From RGIG6165 sp045545175 (GTDB lineage: Bacteria; Bacillota; Clostridia; Oscillospirales; Feifaniaceae), in NCBI GenBank assembly GCA_045545175.1, contig JAZQAK010000060.1, positions 1 to 64,000 of the forward strand: 64,000 nucleotides of DNA. Reading direction: 5' to 3'. Below the pieces are notes generated by a model. It was not told where the DNA came from. It was given only the letters and a program-made list of their open reading frames with translations, and did no database searches. Shown here piece after piece: positions 47,069 through 55,093 of the stretch; the stretch's first letter is position 1, and each line of letters opens with the position of its first letter. Position numbers and translations under genes: made by a program.

Positions 47069-48892
47069 ATGGATCTTGACAGAATAAAAATGCTCAGGGA
47101 GAAAGCAAACGCTCTTCCCAAACAACCGGGCGTGTATTATATGAAAAACAAGGAAGGTAAAATAATATACGTCGGTAAAGCCAAGATATTGCCCAACCGT
47201 GTATCTTCTTATTTTAAAGCGATAGACAATCATTTGCCGAAAGTTTATAAAATGGTGTCGAACGTATATGATTTTGACTATATCATTACGTCGAGTGAAA
47301 TGGAGGCACTGATACTTGAATGTGCCGAAATTAAGAGATACAAGCCTAAGTATAATATTCTTCTCAAAGACGATAAAGCTTATCCTTACATCAAAATCAC
47401 AAACGGGGATTACCCGAGAATTGAAATAATACGTAAGCGTGAGGATGACGGTGGTAAATACTTCGGACCGTTTACGGGTAACATCAGTCTTGCTGTGGAT
47501 ACGGCGAGAAAGGTTTTTGGGATACCGTCCTGTTCAAGAAAATTTCCTGCAGAAATAGGTAAGATGCGTCACTGTATTGAATACGACATAGGTAATTGCA
47601 TCGGTGTATGCACGGGAAACGTGACACAAGACGAGTATAAGGAAAGAATAGCGTCTGCGGAGAAATTTTTTAAAGGTGCTGAAAGTGAAATTGTTGCATT
47701 TCTCCAAAATGAAATGGAAATAGCGGCAAATAAACTTGAATATGAAAAGGCAGCACAAATAAGAGATAAGATAATGTCTGTAAAGAAACTTTCGGAGAGT
47801 CAGATGGTCGTTGGTTCGCCGAGTGAAGAACGAGACGTTATCGGTGTAAAAGTGGGCTTTTCCAAAGCGGTTGTGTCCTTTATTGCAATCCGTGGCGGAA
47901 AAATTACTGCAAAAAGAGTTTTTTCCTTCTCGGCAGAAGATTTTTCGGACAGACAGACGGGCCTTGAAAGCTTTATTTACCAGTATTATGACAGTTTTCA
48001 GATTATACCTCCCGAGGTATTGCTTCCGTATGATTGCCCTGAAAATGATATGATAGCATCGTATCTTTCTAAGCGTCGTGGGAAAAAGGTGAAGGTTATA
48101 GTACCGCAGAGAGGGTCGCTCAAACAGTTGTGTGACATTGCGCATAGAAATGCCGAGGATGCGTTGTCGCATCTTGAATCGGAAGAGGAAAAAGCAGTGG
48201 TTGCACTTAAAGAGATGAAAGAGGTGCTCTTGCTTGAAAATATCCCTAAACGAATTGAGATAATAGACATTTCTCATACTGCAGGTACGGAAAACGTAGG
48301 TGCAATAGTTACGTACGTTGACGGAAAAAAGAGCAGGAAAGACTATAAAAAATTCAAAATTAAGAGTTTTGAAGGTGCGGATGACTGTGCTTCGATGAGA
48401 GAAGTGCTTACAAGACGATTTGAGAATTATCTTGCGAAAAAAAGCGGATTTGAAATGCTGCCGGATATGATGTTTGTTGACGGTGGTGAAGCTCAGCTTA
48501 ATACGGCGTTGTCGGTTATAAATGAACTTGGCGTACCTGTGAGAGTTTTCGGACTGGTGAAAAATGAATTTCACAAAACGAGAGCGATAATATCGGAGAA
48601 CGGTGTCGCCGAAGTTAAAATGACGTCACCTGCATTCAGGCTGGCAGCAGAAATGCAGGAGGAGGTGCACCGATACGTCATAGGATTTCACCGGCAGCGT
48701 AGAAGTAATGCACTTACCAGGAGTAAACTGGATCTTGTTCCCGGTATCGGAAAGGCAAAAAAAACAGCGCTGATAAAGGCGTTTGGTTCGGTTTCAAATA
48801 TAGAAAAAGCCGACGTTAAGGATATTGCGGCACTTAAAGGGTTCAGTTTAAAACAGGCTCAGGAAATACTTGACTGTTTGAAAAATATTTAA
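47069..48892 (+). CDS. uvrC: excinuclease ABC subunit C
   Basis: A 607-residue nuclease that makes both cuts in nucleotide excision repair. GIY-YIG domain at the N-terminus (PGVYYMKN .. IIYVGKAK), a UVR motif near 205-235, the RNase H-like endonuclease part (EIIDISHTAGTENVGAIV; MMFVDGGEAQL) and a C-terminal helix-hairpin-helix (LVPGIGKAKKTALIKAFG). Complete and of normal length. An AGGTGAG box precedes the ATG. No LexA box seen nearby. Confidence 0.96.
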   Translation: MDLDRIKMLREKANALPKQPGVYYMKNKEGKIIYVGKAKILPNRVSSYFKAIDNHLPKVYKMVSNVYDFDYIITSSEMEALILECAEIKRYKPKYNILLKDDKAYPYIKITNGDYPRIEIIRKREDDGGKYFGPFTGNISLAVDTARKVFGIPSCSRKFPAEIGKMRHCIEYDIGNCIGVCTGNVTQDEYKERIASAEKFFKGAESEIVAFLQNEMEIAANKLEYEKAAQIRDKIMSVKKLSESQMVVGSPSEERDVIGVKVGFSKAVVSFIAIRGGKITAKRVFSFSAEDFSDRQTGLESFIYQYYDSFQIIPPEVLLPYDCPENDMIASYLSKRRGKKVKVIVPQRGSLKQLCDIAHRNAEDALSHLESEEEKAVVALKEMKEVLLLENIPKRIEIIDISHTAGTENVGAIVTYVDGKKSRKDYKKFKIKSFEGADDCASMREVLTRRFENYLAKKSGFEMLPDMMFVDGGEAQLNTALSVINELGVPVRVFGLVKNEFHKTRAIISENGVAEVKMTSPAFRLAAEMQEEVHRYVIGFHRQRRSNALTRSKLDLVPGIGKAKKTALIKAFGSVSNIEKADVKDIAALKGFSLKQAQEILDCLKNI

Positions 48893-48924
48893 GAGATATT
48901 GATTTTTTATAAAGAAAAATATAT

Positions 48925-48930
48925 TATAAT
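48925..48930 (+). promoter_or_regulatory. -10 element directly before rsmD
   Basis: TATAAT ends 5 bases before the ATG at 48936. The best -35 (TTGATT at 48899) would give a 20-bp spacer. A start 6-7 bases after this -10 would fall on the start codon. Confidence 0.5.
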
Positions 48931-48935
48931 CTTAT

Positions 48936-49490
48936 ATGATGAGAGTAATTACGGGCCTTGCCCGAGGTAAAAAATTGAAAACACTTGAAGGTATGGCTAC
49001 AAGGCCTACCACCGAACGTACGAAAGAAGCGGTTTTTTCAACACTTTTTGATAAAACGGTTGATGCAAACGTGCTTGACCTTTTTGCAGGAAGCGGACAG
49101 ATGGGCATTGAAGCACTTAGCAGGGGTGCAAAGCATTGTACTTTTGTAGAACAGGCAAGAGATGCGGTTGCGGTAATCAGGCATAATCTCGGTGAGACAA
49201 GACTTGATGCTAAAGCAACTCTTGAATTCAAAGAAGTGTTGTCTTTTCTTGCTTCTGACAGGAATAAATATGATTTGATATTTCTTGATCCGCCTTACGG
49301 AAAAGGTCTTGTTGATGAAACCGTTGCGCTAATAGAAAAATACGGGTTGCTTTCCGATGACGGTATAATAGTGGCGGAAAGTGATGACGTTGATGAAGTT
49401 GAAGAAGCGTTCGGGAACATAAAAATGTACAGAAAGTCAAAATACGGCAGGGCAGTGGTGAGATATTACGCCTGTGGTAACGGTGAATGA
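48936..49490 (+). CDS. rsmD: 16S rRNA (guanine-N2)-methyltransferase RsmD
   Basis: A 184-residue methyltransferase for G966 of 16S rRNA. RVITGLARGKKLKT at the start, TRPTTERTKEAVFS, the SAM motif LDLFAGSGQMGIEALSRGA and the catalytic DPPYG are all present. The start is ATGATG (48936 or 48939); no purine-rich ribosome binding site is visible, and a TATAAT sits 5 bases upstream, so the mRNA may be leaderless. The stop overlaps or abuts coaD, as commonly seen. Confidence 0.94.
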   Translation: MMRVITGLARGKKLKTLEGMATRPTTERTKEAVFSTLFDKTVDANVLDLFAGSGQMGIEALSRGAKHCTFVEQARDAVAVIRHNLGETRLDAKATLEFKEVLSFLASDRNKYDLIFLDPPYGKGLVDETVALIEKYGLLSDDGIIVAESDDVDEVEEAFGNIKMYRKSKYGRAVVRYYACGNGE

Positions 49491-49492
49491 TT

Positions 49493-49969
49493 ATGAAGAT
49501 TGCGCTCGTTCCGGGAAGTTTTGCACCTCCCACAAGCGGACATCTGGAAGTTATAAAGGCTGCGGCAAAGGCATTCGACAGAGTGATTGTTGCGGCAATG
49601 GTAAATCCTGAAAAAACGTATGATTTCTCCCCTGAAGAAATTGTAAATATGCTTAAAAATATTGTAGTGGGCATAGATAACGTGACCGTCGATTATTATG
49701 ACGGGATGCTCTGGCAGTACGTTGCGGATAACGGCATTTCAGCAATAGTAAAGGGAATAAGGTCAAAGGCGGATCTTGATTATGAAATGCCTATGGCAGA
49801 GTTTAATAAAGAGCGTTGCGGTGTTGACACCTTATACGTATACGCGGATAAGGCCGTTGCACATATAAGTTCGTCACTTGTAAAAAGCAAGGCGGTAAAT
49901 GGCGAAAGTATTAAAGGGCTTGTACCGGAAAATATAGAAGAAAAAGTATTAGAAAAATATAGAGGATAG
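49493..49969 (+). CDS. coaD: phosphopantetheine adenylyltransferase
   Basis: A 158-residue nucleotidyltransferase in coenzyme A synthesis. ALVPGSFAPPTSGHLEVI carries the T-x-G-H form of the HxGH motif; VKGIRSKADLDYEMPMA and the C-terminal SSSLVK motif (HISSSLVK, the ISSS[RK]-like site) are present. I prefer the ATG at 49493, with GGTGA at a usable distance; an ATG at 49487 is too close to it. Confidence 0.94.
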   Translation: MKIALVPGSFAPPTSGHLEVIKAAAKAFDRVIVAAMVNPEKTYDFSPEEIVNMLKNIVVGIDNVTVDYYDGMLWQYVADNGISAIVKGIRSKADLDYEMPMAEFNKERCGVDTLYVYADKAVAHISSSLVKSKAVNGESIKGLVPENIEEKVLEKYRG

Positions 49970-49980
49970 AGGGAAATATT

Positions 49981-50637
49981 ATGAAGACATACGAGTATAT
50001 GGAGCAACTTGAACAACTGTTTCAGGAAAGTTTTAAAGTTCCGCTGTCAAACGGTAAGATTCTCGTAGATTCGATTTTTATGCAGGAGATACTCTCGGAT
50101 ATGAGAGATGCGTTACCTGAAGAGTTTGAACAGGCAGTGAGCATAGTGAGAGACAAGAACAATATTTTGTCCGATGCTCGCAGGGAAGCGGACGTTGTTA
50201 TGAAAAATGCTGAGGAAAAGGCAAAATTCCTTGTAAGCCGTGACGAGATTACAAGAGGCGCTGAAGAAAAAGCAGCGGCAATGATAGCAGAAGCAAAAAA
50301 AGATGCAGAGGCACTTGAAAAAGCTGCCAATGCCCGTGCAAATGAATGTATAAATTCGGCAAAGATACAGGCTGAAGAAATAATGAGGCAGACGCAGGAT
50401 GCTGCGCAGCAGCTCAGACTTCAGGCCGATGAGTATTCAACAACAACCATAAATAATGCCAATGCCCGTGCGGCAGAAATTAAACAGAACATTGAGGGCG
50501 CTGCTGCAAATCTTGCAGGGGCAACCAATGAATACAGTGAACAGATACTTACACGTATGTATGAACTTATGGTCAATACGGCTAAAGAAATCAAGGATGT
50601 TCACGGTCAGATAAGAAACGATTTTACAATAAAATAA
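49981..50637 (+). CDS. coiled-coil protein resembling V-ATPase subunit H / DivIVA-type helpers
   Basis: A 218-residue, almost wholly helical protein rich in Ala, Glu, Lys and Gln. Residues from about 55 to 180 form a long coiled coil with many EEKAK, AEAKKDAE and NARANE repeats, like ATP synthase stalk subunits and some cell-division scaffold proteins. No catalytic motif. It follows coaD by 11 bases and ends at a strong terminator. Homologues beside coaD occur in Clostridia as far as I recall; function unknown. Confidence 0.7.
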   Translation: MKTYEYMEQLEQLFQESFKVPLSNGKILVDSIFMQEILSDMRDALPEEFEQAVSIVRDKNNILSDARREADVVMKNAEEKAKFLVSRDEITRGAEEKAAAMIAEAKKDAEALEKAANARANECINSAKIQAEEIMRQTQDAAQQLRLQADEYSTTTINNANARAAEIKQNIEGAAANLAGATNEYSEQILTRMYELMVNTAKEIKDVHGQIRNDFTIK

Positions 50638-50650
50638 GCGGTTTTTTTAT

Positions 50651-50687
50651 GACGGTATTGCGATATGCAGTACCGTCTTTTTTTTAC
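50651..50687 (+). terminator. terminator of the rsmD-coaD operon
   Basis: GACGGTATTGC pairs with GCAGTACCGTC (one wobble), followed by nine T. Confidence 0.92.
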
Positions 50688-50705
50688 ACCTAAAAACAGA
50701 ACATA

Positions 50706-50757
50706 TTTACATTTAATTTTGAGGGAATACAATATATTGTGTAAAGAACATATGTTT
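50706..50757 (+). promoter_or_regulatory. upstream promoter of the division cluster with LexA-like box
   Basis: TTTACA (50706-50711), a 16-bp spacer and TACAAT (50728-50733). GAACATATGTTT (50746-50757) lies just after the expected start and fits the Gram-positive LexA core GAACRNRYGTTY. The 14-base site AGAACATATGTTTT differs from the dinB site by one base. A half site AGAACATAT also sits at 50698-50706, touching the -35. Confidence 0.6.
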
Positions 50758-50812
50758 TCACATTTTTTGAAAAAAAGTTTATGTAAACCGGATACTTTTT
50801 ATTCAAAAACAG

Positions 50813-50841
50813 TTGATTTTGTAAAAAATCATATTTAAAAT
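50813..50841 (+). promoter_or_regulatory. proximal promoter of mraZ
   Basis: TTGATT, a 17-bp spacer and TAAAAT, about 65 bases before the mraZ start. Confidence 0.65.
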
Positions 50842-50857
50842 GGAGTCAGTAAGGTGA

Positions 50858-50898
50858 AAAGTGGGGCGTTATCCCACAAAGTGGTGAAATGAAAGGGG
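50858..50898 (+). promoter_or_regulatory. possible MraZ-binding repeats
   Basis: AAAGTGG occurs at 50858 and 50878 and a variant AAAGGGG at about 50892. MraZ is known to repress its own operon by binding direct repeats of this kind between promoter and gene. The last repeat merges with the ribosome binding site. Confidence 0.5.
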
Positions 50899-50906
50899 AT
50901 GAGAAA

Positions 50907-51323
50907 ATGATAGGACAGTCAAAACACAATATTGACGCAAAAGGCCGTATCATAATCCCCAACAAATTTCGTGAAAGTTTAGGTGAGACGTTTATTCTTA
51001 CTCAGGGACTGGATAACTGTATTTCGGTTTACCCGATGCAAGAGTGGGAAATTAAAGAAAAAGCACTCGAAGCTCTTCCTGAAGCACAGGGAAGAAAAAT
51101 AAGACGTTTTTTCTTCTCAAATGCGGAAGAGGTTACGGCGGATTCGCAGGGCAGAATAATAATTCCTCTGCGACTCAGAGAATATGCAGGTCTCAAAAAA
51201 GAGGTTTATATCACCGGTGCAGGAAACAAGGCTGAAATCTGGAGCGGTGAAAACTGGAATAAACTCGGCGAAGAACTTACAAACACTGAAATTGAACAAG
51301 CAATGCTTGAATTGGGCTTTTAA
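50907..51323 (+). CDS. mraZ: division/cell wall cluster regulator MraZ
   Basis: A 138-residue protein with two AbrB-like swapped hairpins: IDAKGRIIIPNKFRE (N-half) and ADSQGRIIIPLRLREYA (C-half). It binds the repeats upstream and regulates the cluster. Start at the ATG after AAGGGGATGAGAAA; an in-frame ATG six codons earlier overlaps the AAAGGGG box. Confidence 0.95.
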   Translation: MIGQSKHNIDAKGRIIIPNKFRESLGETFILTQGLDNCISVYPMQEWEIKEKALEALPEAQGRKIRRFFFSNAEEVTADSQGRIIIPLRLREYAGLKKEVYITGAGNKAEIWSGENWNKLGEELTNTEIEQAMLELGF

Positions 51324-51326
51324 AGT

Positions 51327-52262
51327 ATGAGTGAATTGATACACGTTTCCGTTTTGGCGGATGAATGCATTAACGGTCTTAATATAAAACCCGACGGTGT
51401 TTACGTTGACGGAACACTCGGCGGTGCAGGACATTCTTCTCTTATATGTGAGAAATTGTCGGCAGGTGGCAGACTGATAGGTATTGACCGTGATGAATAT
51501 GCAATAGGCAGGGCAAAAGAACGCCTTGCGCAATACGGAGAAAGAGTTACCTACGTTAACAGTAATTATTCAAACGTAAAAAACGTATTGAATGAACTCG
51601 GAATCGAAGAAATTGACGGTATGCTTCTTGATTTGGGAGTTTCTTCGTTCCAACTTGACGATGCAGACAGAGGCTTTTCCTACCGATTTTCTTCTCCCTT
51701 GGATATGAGAATGTCCCGGGGGGAGGGAATGTCGGCAAAGGAAGTAGTCAACCGATATTCAGAAAAGGAACTTGCACGAATTCTGTATGAGTACGGAGAA
51801 GAAAGGTACTCAAGACAGATAGCGGCAAATATCTGCAAAAAAAGAGCAGAAAAAGAAATTGAAACGACGGATGAACTTGTTGAAATCATAAGAAATTCAA
51901 TGCCGGCAAAGGCACTCAGAGAGGGTCATCCGGCAAAAAGAAGTTTTCAGGCAATCCGCATAGAAGTAAATAACGAACTTGGCGTTATTGAAGATACGAT
52001 AAATGATGCGATAAGTATGTTAAAACCGGGTGGAAGGCTTGTTATAATCACTTTCCATTCGCTTGAAGACAGAATAGTAAAAAATGCCTATAACAAAGCC
52101 GCACAGGGATGTACTTGTCCGAGGGAATTTCCCATATGTGTATGCGGTAATAAACCGAAAGTAAAAGTTCTGACAAAAAAACCGATTTTACCCTCTGATG
52201 AGGAACTTGAGGTTAATCCTCGTTCGGCAAGTGCAAAACTCAGGATATGTGAAAAACTTTAA
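51327..52262 (+). CDS. rsmH: 16S rRNA (cytosine-N4)-methyltransferase RsmH
   Basis: A 311-residue SAM enzyme for C1402 of 16S rRNA. DGTLGGAGHS (SAM motif), LLDLGVSSFQLDDADRGFSY, and TFHSLEDRIVK are present. It follows mraZ by 3 bases, as in almost all bacteria. Confidence 0.97.
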   Translation: MSELIHVSVLADECINGLNIKPDGVYVDGTLGGAGHSSLICEKLSAGGRLIGIDRDEYAIGRAKERLAQYGERVTYVNSNYSNVKNVLNELGIEEIDGMLLDLGVSSFQLDDADRGFSYRFSSPLDMRMSRGEGMSAKEVVNRYSEKELARILYEYGEERYSRQIAANICKKRAEKEIETTDELVEIIRNSMPAKALREGHPAKRSFQAIRIEVNNELGVIEDTINDAISMLKPGGRLVIITFHSLEDRIVKNAYNKAAQGCTCPREFPICVCGNKPKVKVLTKKPILPSDEELEVNPRSASAKLRICEKL

Positions 52263-52274
52263 AGGAGATTTAAA

Positions 52275-52751
52275 ATGAGCAGTTACAGAAATGACAGTAC
52301 AGCATATGATCTGAATATGTTTGATCCTGCGGTCAGAAGCGGCGCAATGCATGATACTATGGTTGTTGCACATAACAGAAAATCTGTGTATGCAAGAAAA
52401 AATGCAGTATCAAATATTATGCTTGCTATGATAATATCTGCACTTTTTGTTGTGCTGATAGGAAGTCATTCTATGCTCAATGAAGTCACAACACAGGTAA
52501 GCCGTGCGAAAAAAGAATATACGACACTTCTCGAAGAATCAGACAAACTTAGTCTTCAACTTGAATCAAAGATAAATCTTGCTGCAATAGAAGAGACTGC
52601 CATAAATACATACGGTATGGTGAAAGCAGATCAGGATGATATTCAGTACATAAGTTTTATGGGAGAAGATGAGGCGAAAGTTCTGAAGGATGAAAATGCC
52701 ATAGAAACTTTTTTCTCAAATTTATTCGTAGATATTTCTTTTTATAAATAA
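52275..52751 (+). CDS. ftsL: FtsL-like cell division protein
   Basis: A 158-residue single-pass protein: cytoplasmic part 1-45, membrane segment about 48-66 (IMLAMIISALFVVLIG), then a coiled coil (VTTQVSRAKKEYTTLLEESDKLSLQLESK) and the AIEETAINTYGMVKADQDDI block. Sequence similarity to known FtsL is low, as is usual; the assignment rests on topology and on its place between rsmH and the PBP gene. Confidence 0.82.
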   Translation: MSSYRNDSTAYDLNMFDPAVRSGAMHDTMVVAHNRKSVYARKNAVSNIMLAMIISALFVVLIGSHSMLNEVTTQVSRAKKEYTTLLEESDKLSLQLESKINLAAIEETAINTYGMVKADQDDIQYISFMGEDEAKVLKDENAIETFFSNLFVDISFYK

Positions 52752-52784
52752 ATATAGTACAATTATATAAGGAAATTTAAAAAG

Positions 52785-52815
52785 TGAGAGTGTAGATTAT
52801 TCTAAACTCTCATTT
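52785..52815 (+). terminator. attenuator-like hairpin between ftsL and the PBP gene
   Basis: TGAGAGTGTAGA can pair with TCTAAACTCTCA (one mismatch), followed by TTTT. It could reduce read-through from mraZ-rsmH-ftsL into the rest of the cluster. Confidence 0.55.
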
Positions 52816-52848
52816 TGCAGTTATATTATAGTATAGGCGGTGATTTTT

Positions 52849-55074
52849 ATGGCTAACGGTATTCCGGCAAAACAAAAGAAAAGGATGAAATGGGTTATGT
52901 ACTTTTTCTTGCTTCTGTGCTTGCCTGTACTTATCTTCAGTATTTTTAACATTTCGGTTATAAACCATGAAAAATATGAGTCGATGGCTATCAATCAGCA
53001 GACGACTGATTCCGTAATAAATGCAAAACGCGGTACGATTCTTGACCGCAGCGGAAATGAACTTGCAGTAAGTGCTACCGCTGAAACTGTAACTATCAAT
53101 CCTAAAGCGATAAACAAAGAGGATGATACAGAAGCGGTGGCTATTGCAAAAGGCCTCTCGGAAATACTCGGACTTGAATATGAATCAGTATACAAAAAGA
53201 CGCAGGCAAATACTTTTTATCAGCTTATAAAAAGAACCGTTACGGAAGAAGAGGCTGCGAAGGTAAGAGAATTAAAGATAGAACTTGATACGGATGCAAT
53301 AATTCTCGTTGAAGATACCAAGCGTTATTATCCCAACGGGTCACTTGCATCTACGGTTATCGGATTCTGTAATGTTGACGGTGACGGTATAGAGGGAATA
53401 GAAGCATATTATAACGACGTTCTCAAAGGCACCAGCGGAAGGGTAGTTACTGCTAAGGATGCTGTTGGCGGCGAACTTCCGTATGAATACGAAACTTACG
53501 TAGAAAGTGAGGACGGTTACGATCTTGTTCTGACAATAGATTCCACAATTCAGTATTACACCGATAAGTATCTTGAACAGGCTCTTGTTGATGCAAACGT
53601 AATGAATAAAGCAACGGCAATAGTTATGGACGTCAATACGGGTGAGATACTTGCAATGTCTACCAAGCCTGACTATGACCTTAATAATCCGAGGAGTATA
53701 ACAGATCCGGAGGATATTGCTTATCTTGAAACGCTCAGCGGTGAAGAGTATTCGAGTGCCCAGCTTAAAGCCTGGCAAAAGATGTGGAGAAATAAGGCAA
53801 TAAGTGATACATATGAACCCGGTTCGGTATTTAAAGTTATAACTTCGGCTATGGCGCTTGAGGACGGCACTGTTTCTTTGGCAAACTCTTTTGACTGTGC
53901 GGGAAGAACCGTTGTCAACGGAACGACCATTAAATGCTGGAAAACGGCAGGTCACGGTCATCAGTCGTTCCAGGAGGCACTTGACAATTCGTGTAACTGT
54001 GCATTTATGGCAATATCTTCACAAATCGGCTCACCGTCATTCTATAACTATATGACGGCATTCGGTTTCAGGGAAAAAACGGGTATTGACTTAAACGGCG
54101 AAAGTTCATCTATTCTTCATGACAGAAGCGTTATTGAAAATCCGATAACGCTTGCGGTTGCATCTTTCGGTCAGACGTTTAAAATAACGCCTATACAGAT
54201 GATTACGGCGATATCTGCGGCAGTTAACGGCGGTAATCTGCTTGAACCGCATCTCGTAAAAGAAATAAGGGATAATGACGGAAACGTAATAAAATCTGTT
54301 GGAACGACGGTTAAGCGTCAGGTTATTTCTCAGGAAACATCAGAAACAATTGCTAAGATGATGGAACACGTTGTTGAAGACGGTACCGGTAAAAATGCCT
54401 ACATAAAGGGCTTCCGTGTGGGCGGTAAAACAGCTACGTCGGAAAAGAGAGACCAGGCAGACGAATTTGGTAACACAACGGCGTATGCCGTATCGTTTAT
54501 GGGAATAGCACCTTCGGATGACCCTCAGATTGCAGTTCTTGTAATTCTTGATGAACCGGACACACCTACTGTTTCCGGCGGTGCACAGGCAGGTCCTGTT
54601 GTAAGGAATATTCTTGAAGCGGCATTACCTTATCTTGGAATAACACCCGAGTATACGGCAGAGGAACTTGCAAGTATGGCACATACGGTTGAGAACTATG
54701 TCGGTATGACGGTTGAACAGGCTCAAAGTACAGCTAAAACGGCAGGGTATACCCTTAGAGTTATAGGTACAGGCACAACTGTGGATGCACAGATGCCGAG
54801 AAGCGGTTCAACTCTTAATACGGGTGGTTTACTTGTACTTTATACAGATGACAGTGCTATACAACGTGTAAGCGTTCCTGACCTTACGGGACTTACAGTG
54901 AGTCAGGCAACGTCACTTCTTAATTCATCGACACTCAACATCCAACTCAACGGAAATTATATGGATGCGTCGGAGGCTATAGCAATTTCGCAGTCAGTTA
55001 CAACGGGCACAGAGGTTGAAAAAGGCTCGGTTATAACGGTGACATTCTATAATCCTAATATCAGGGACGATTAG
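52849..55074 (+). CDS. division/sporulation transpeptidase (PBP2/SpoVD type) with two PASTA domains
   Basis: A 741-residue class B penicillin-binding protein. One membrane segment (about 14-35), a dimerisation domain (AKRGTILDRSGNELA), then the transpeptidase with the active-site SVFK motif (EPGSVFKV), SCN (NSCNCAF) and a KTA triad in GGKTATSEK, where Gly is the usual third residue. Two C-terminal PASTA domains (about 605-665 and 675-735) may sense peptidoglycan. It cross-links septal wall with FtsW. FtsI and SpoVD cannot be told apart here. Start at the ATG after GGCGGTG. Confidence 0.92.
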   Translation: MANGIPAKQKKRMKWVMYFFLLLCLPVLIFSIFNISVINHEKYESMAINQQTTDSVINAKRGTILDRSGNELAVSATAETVTINPKAINKEDDTEAVAIAKGLSEILGLEYESVYKKTQANTFYQLIKRTVTEEEAAKVRELKIELDTDAIILVEDTKRYYPNGSLASTVIGFCNVDGDGIEGIEAYYNDVLKGTSGRVVTAKDAVGGELPYEYETYVESEDGYDLVLTIDSTIQYYTDKYLEQALVDANVMNKATAIVMDVNTGEILAMSTKPDYDLNNPRSITDPEDIAYLETLSGEEYSSAQLKAWQKMWRNKAISDTYEPGSVFKVITSAMALEDGTVSLANSFDCAGRTVVNGTTIKCWKTAGHGHQSFQEALDNSCNCAFMAISSQIGSPSFYNYMTAFGFREKTGIDLNGESSSILHDRSVIENPITLAVASFGQTFKITPIQMITAISAAVNGGNLLEPHLVKEIRDNDGNVIKSVGTTVKRQVISQETSETIAKMMEHVVEDGTGKNAYIKGFRVGGKTATSEKRDQADEFGNTTAYAVSFMGIAPSDDPQIAVLVILDEPDTPTVSGGAQAGPVVRNILEAALPYLGITPEYTAEELASMAHTVENYVGMTVEQAQSTAKTAGYTLRVIGTGTTVDAQMPRSGSTLNTGGLLVLYTDDSAIQRVSVPDLTGLTVSQATSLLNSSTLNIQLNGNYMDASEAIAISQSVTTGTEVEKGSVITVTFYNPNIRDD

Positions 55075-55093
55075 TCCAAAACGGAGGGAACAG

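Noticed and set aside
47534..48574. Long minus-strand frame opposite uvrC
   Set aside because: uvrC is fully conserved on the plus strand and the antisense product has no recognisable domain; a codon-bias shadow.
50764..50800. Additional palindrome-like AT sequences before mraZ
   Set aside because: Too short and AT-rich to separate from chance.
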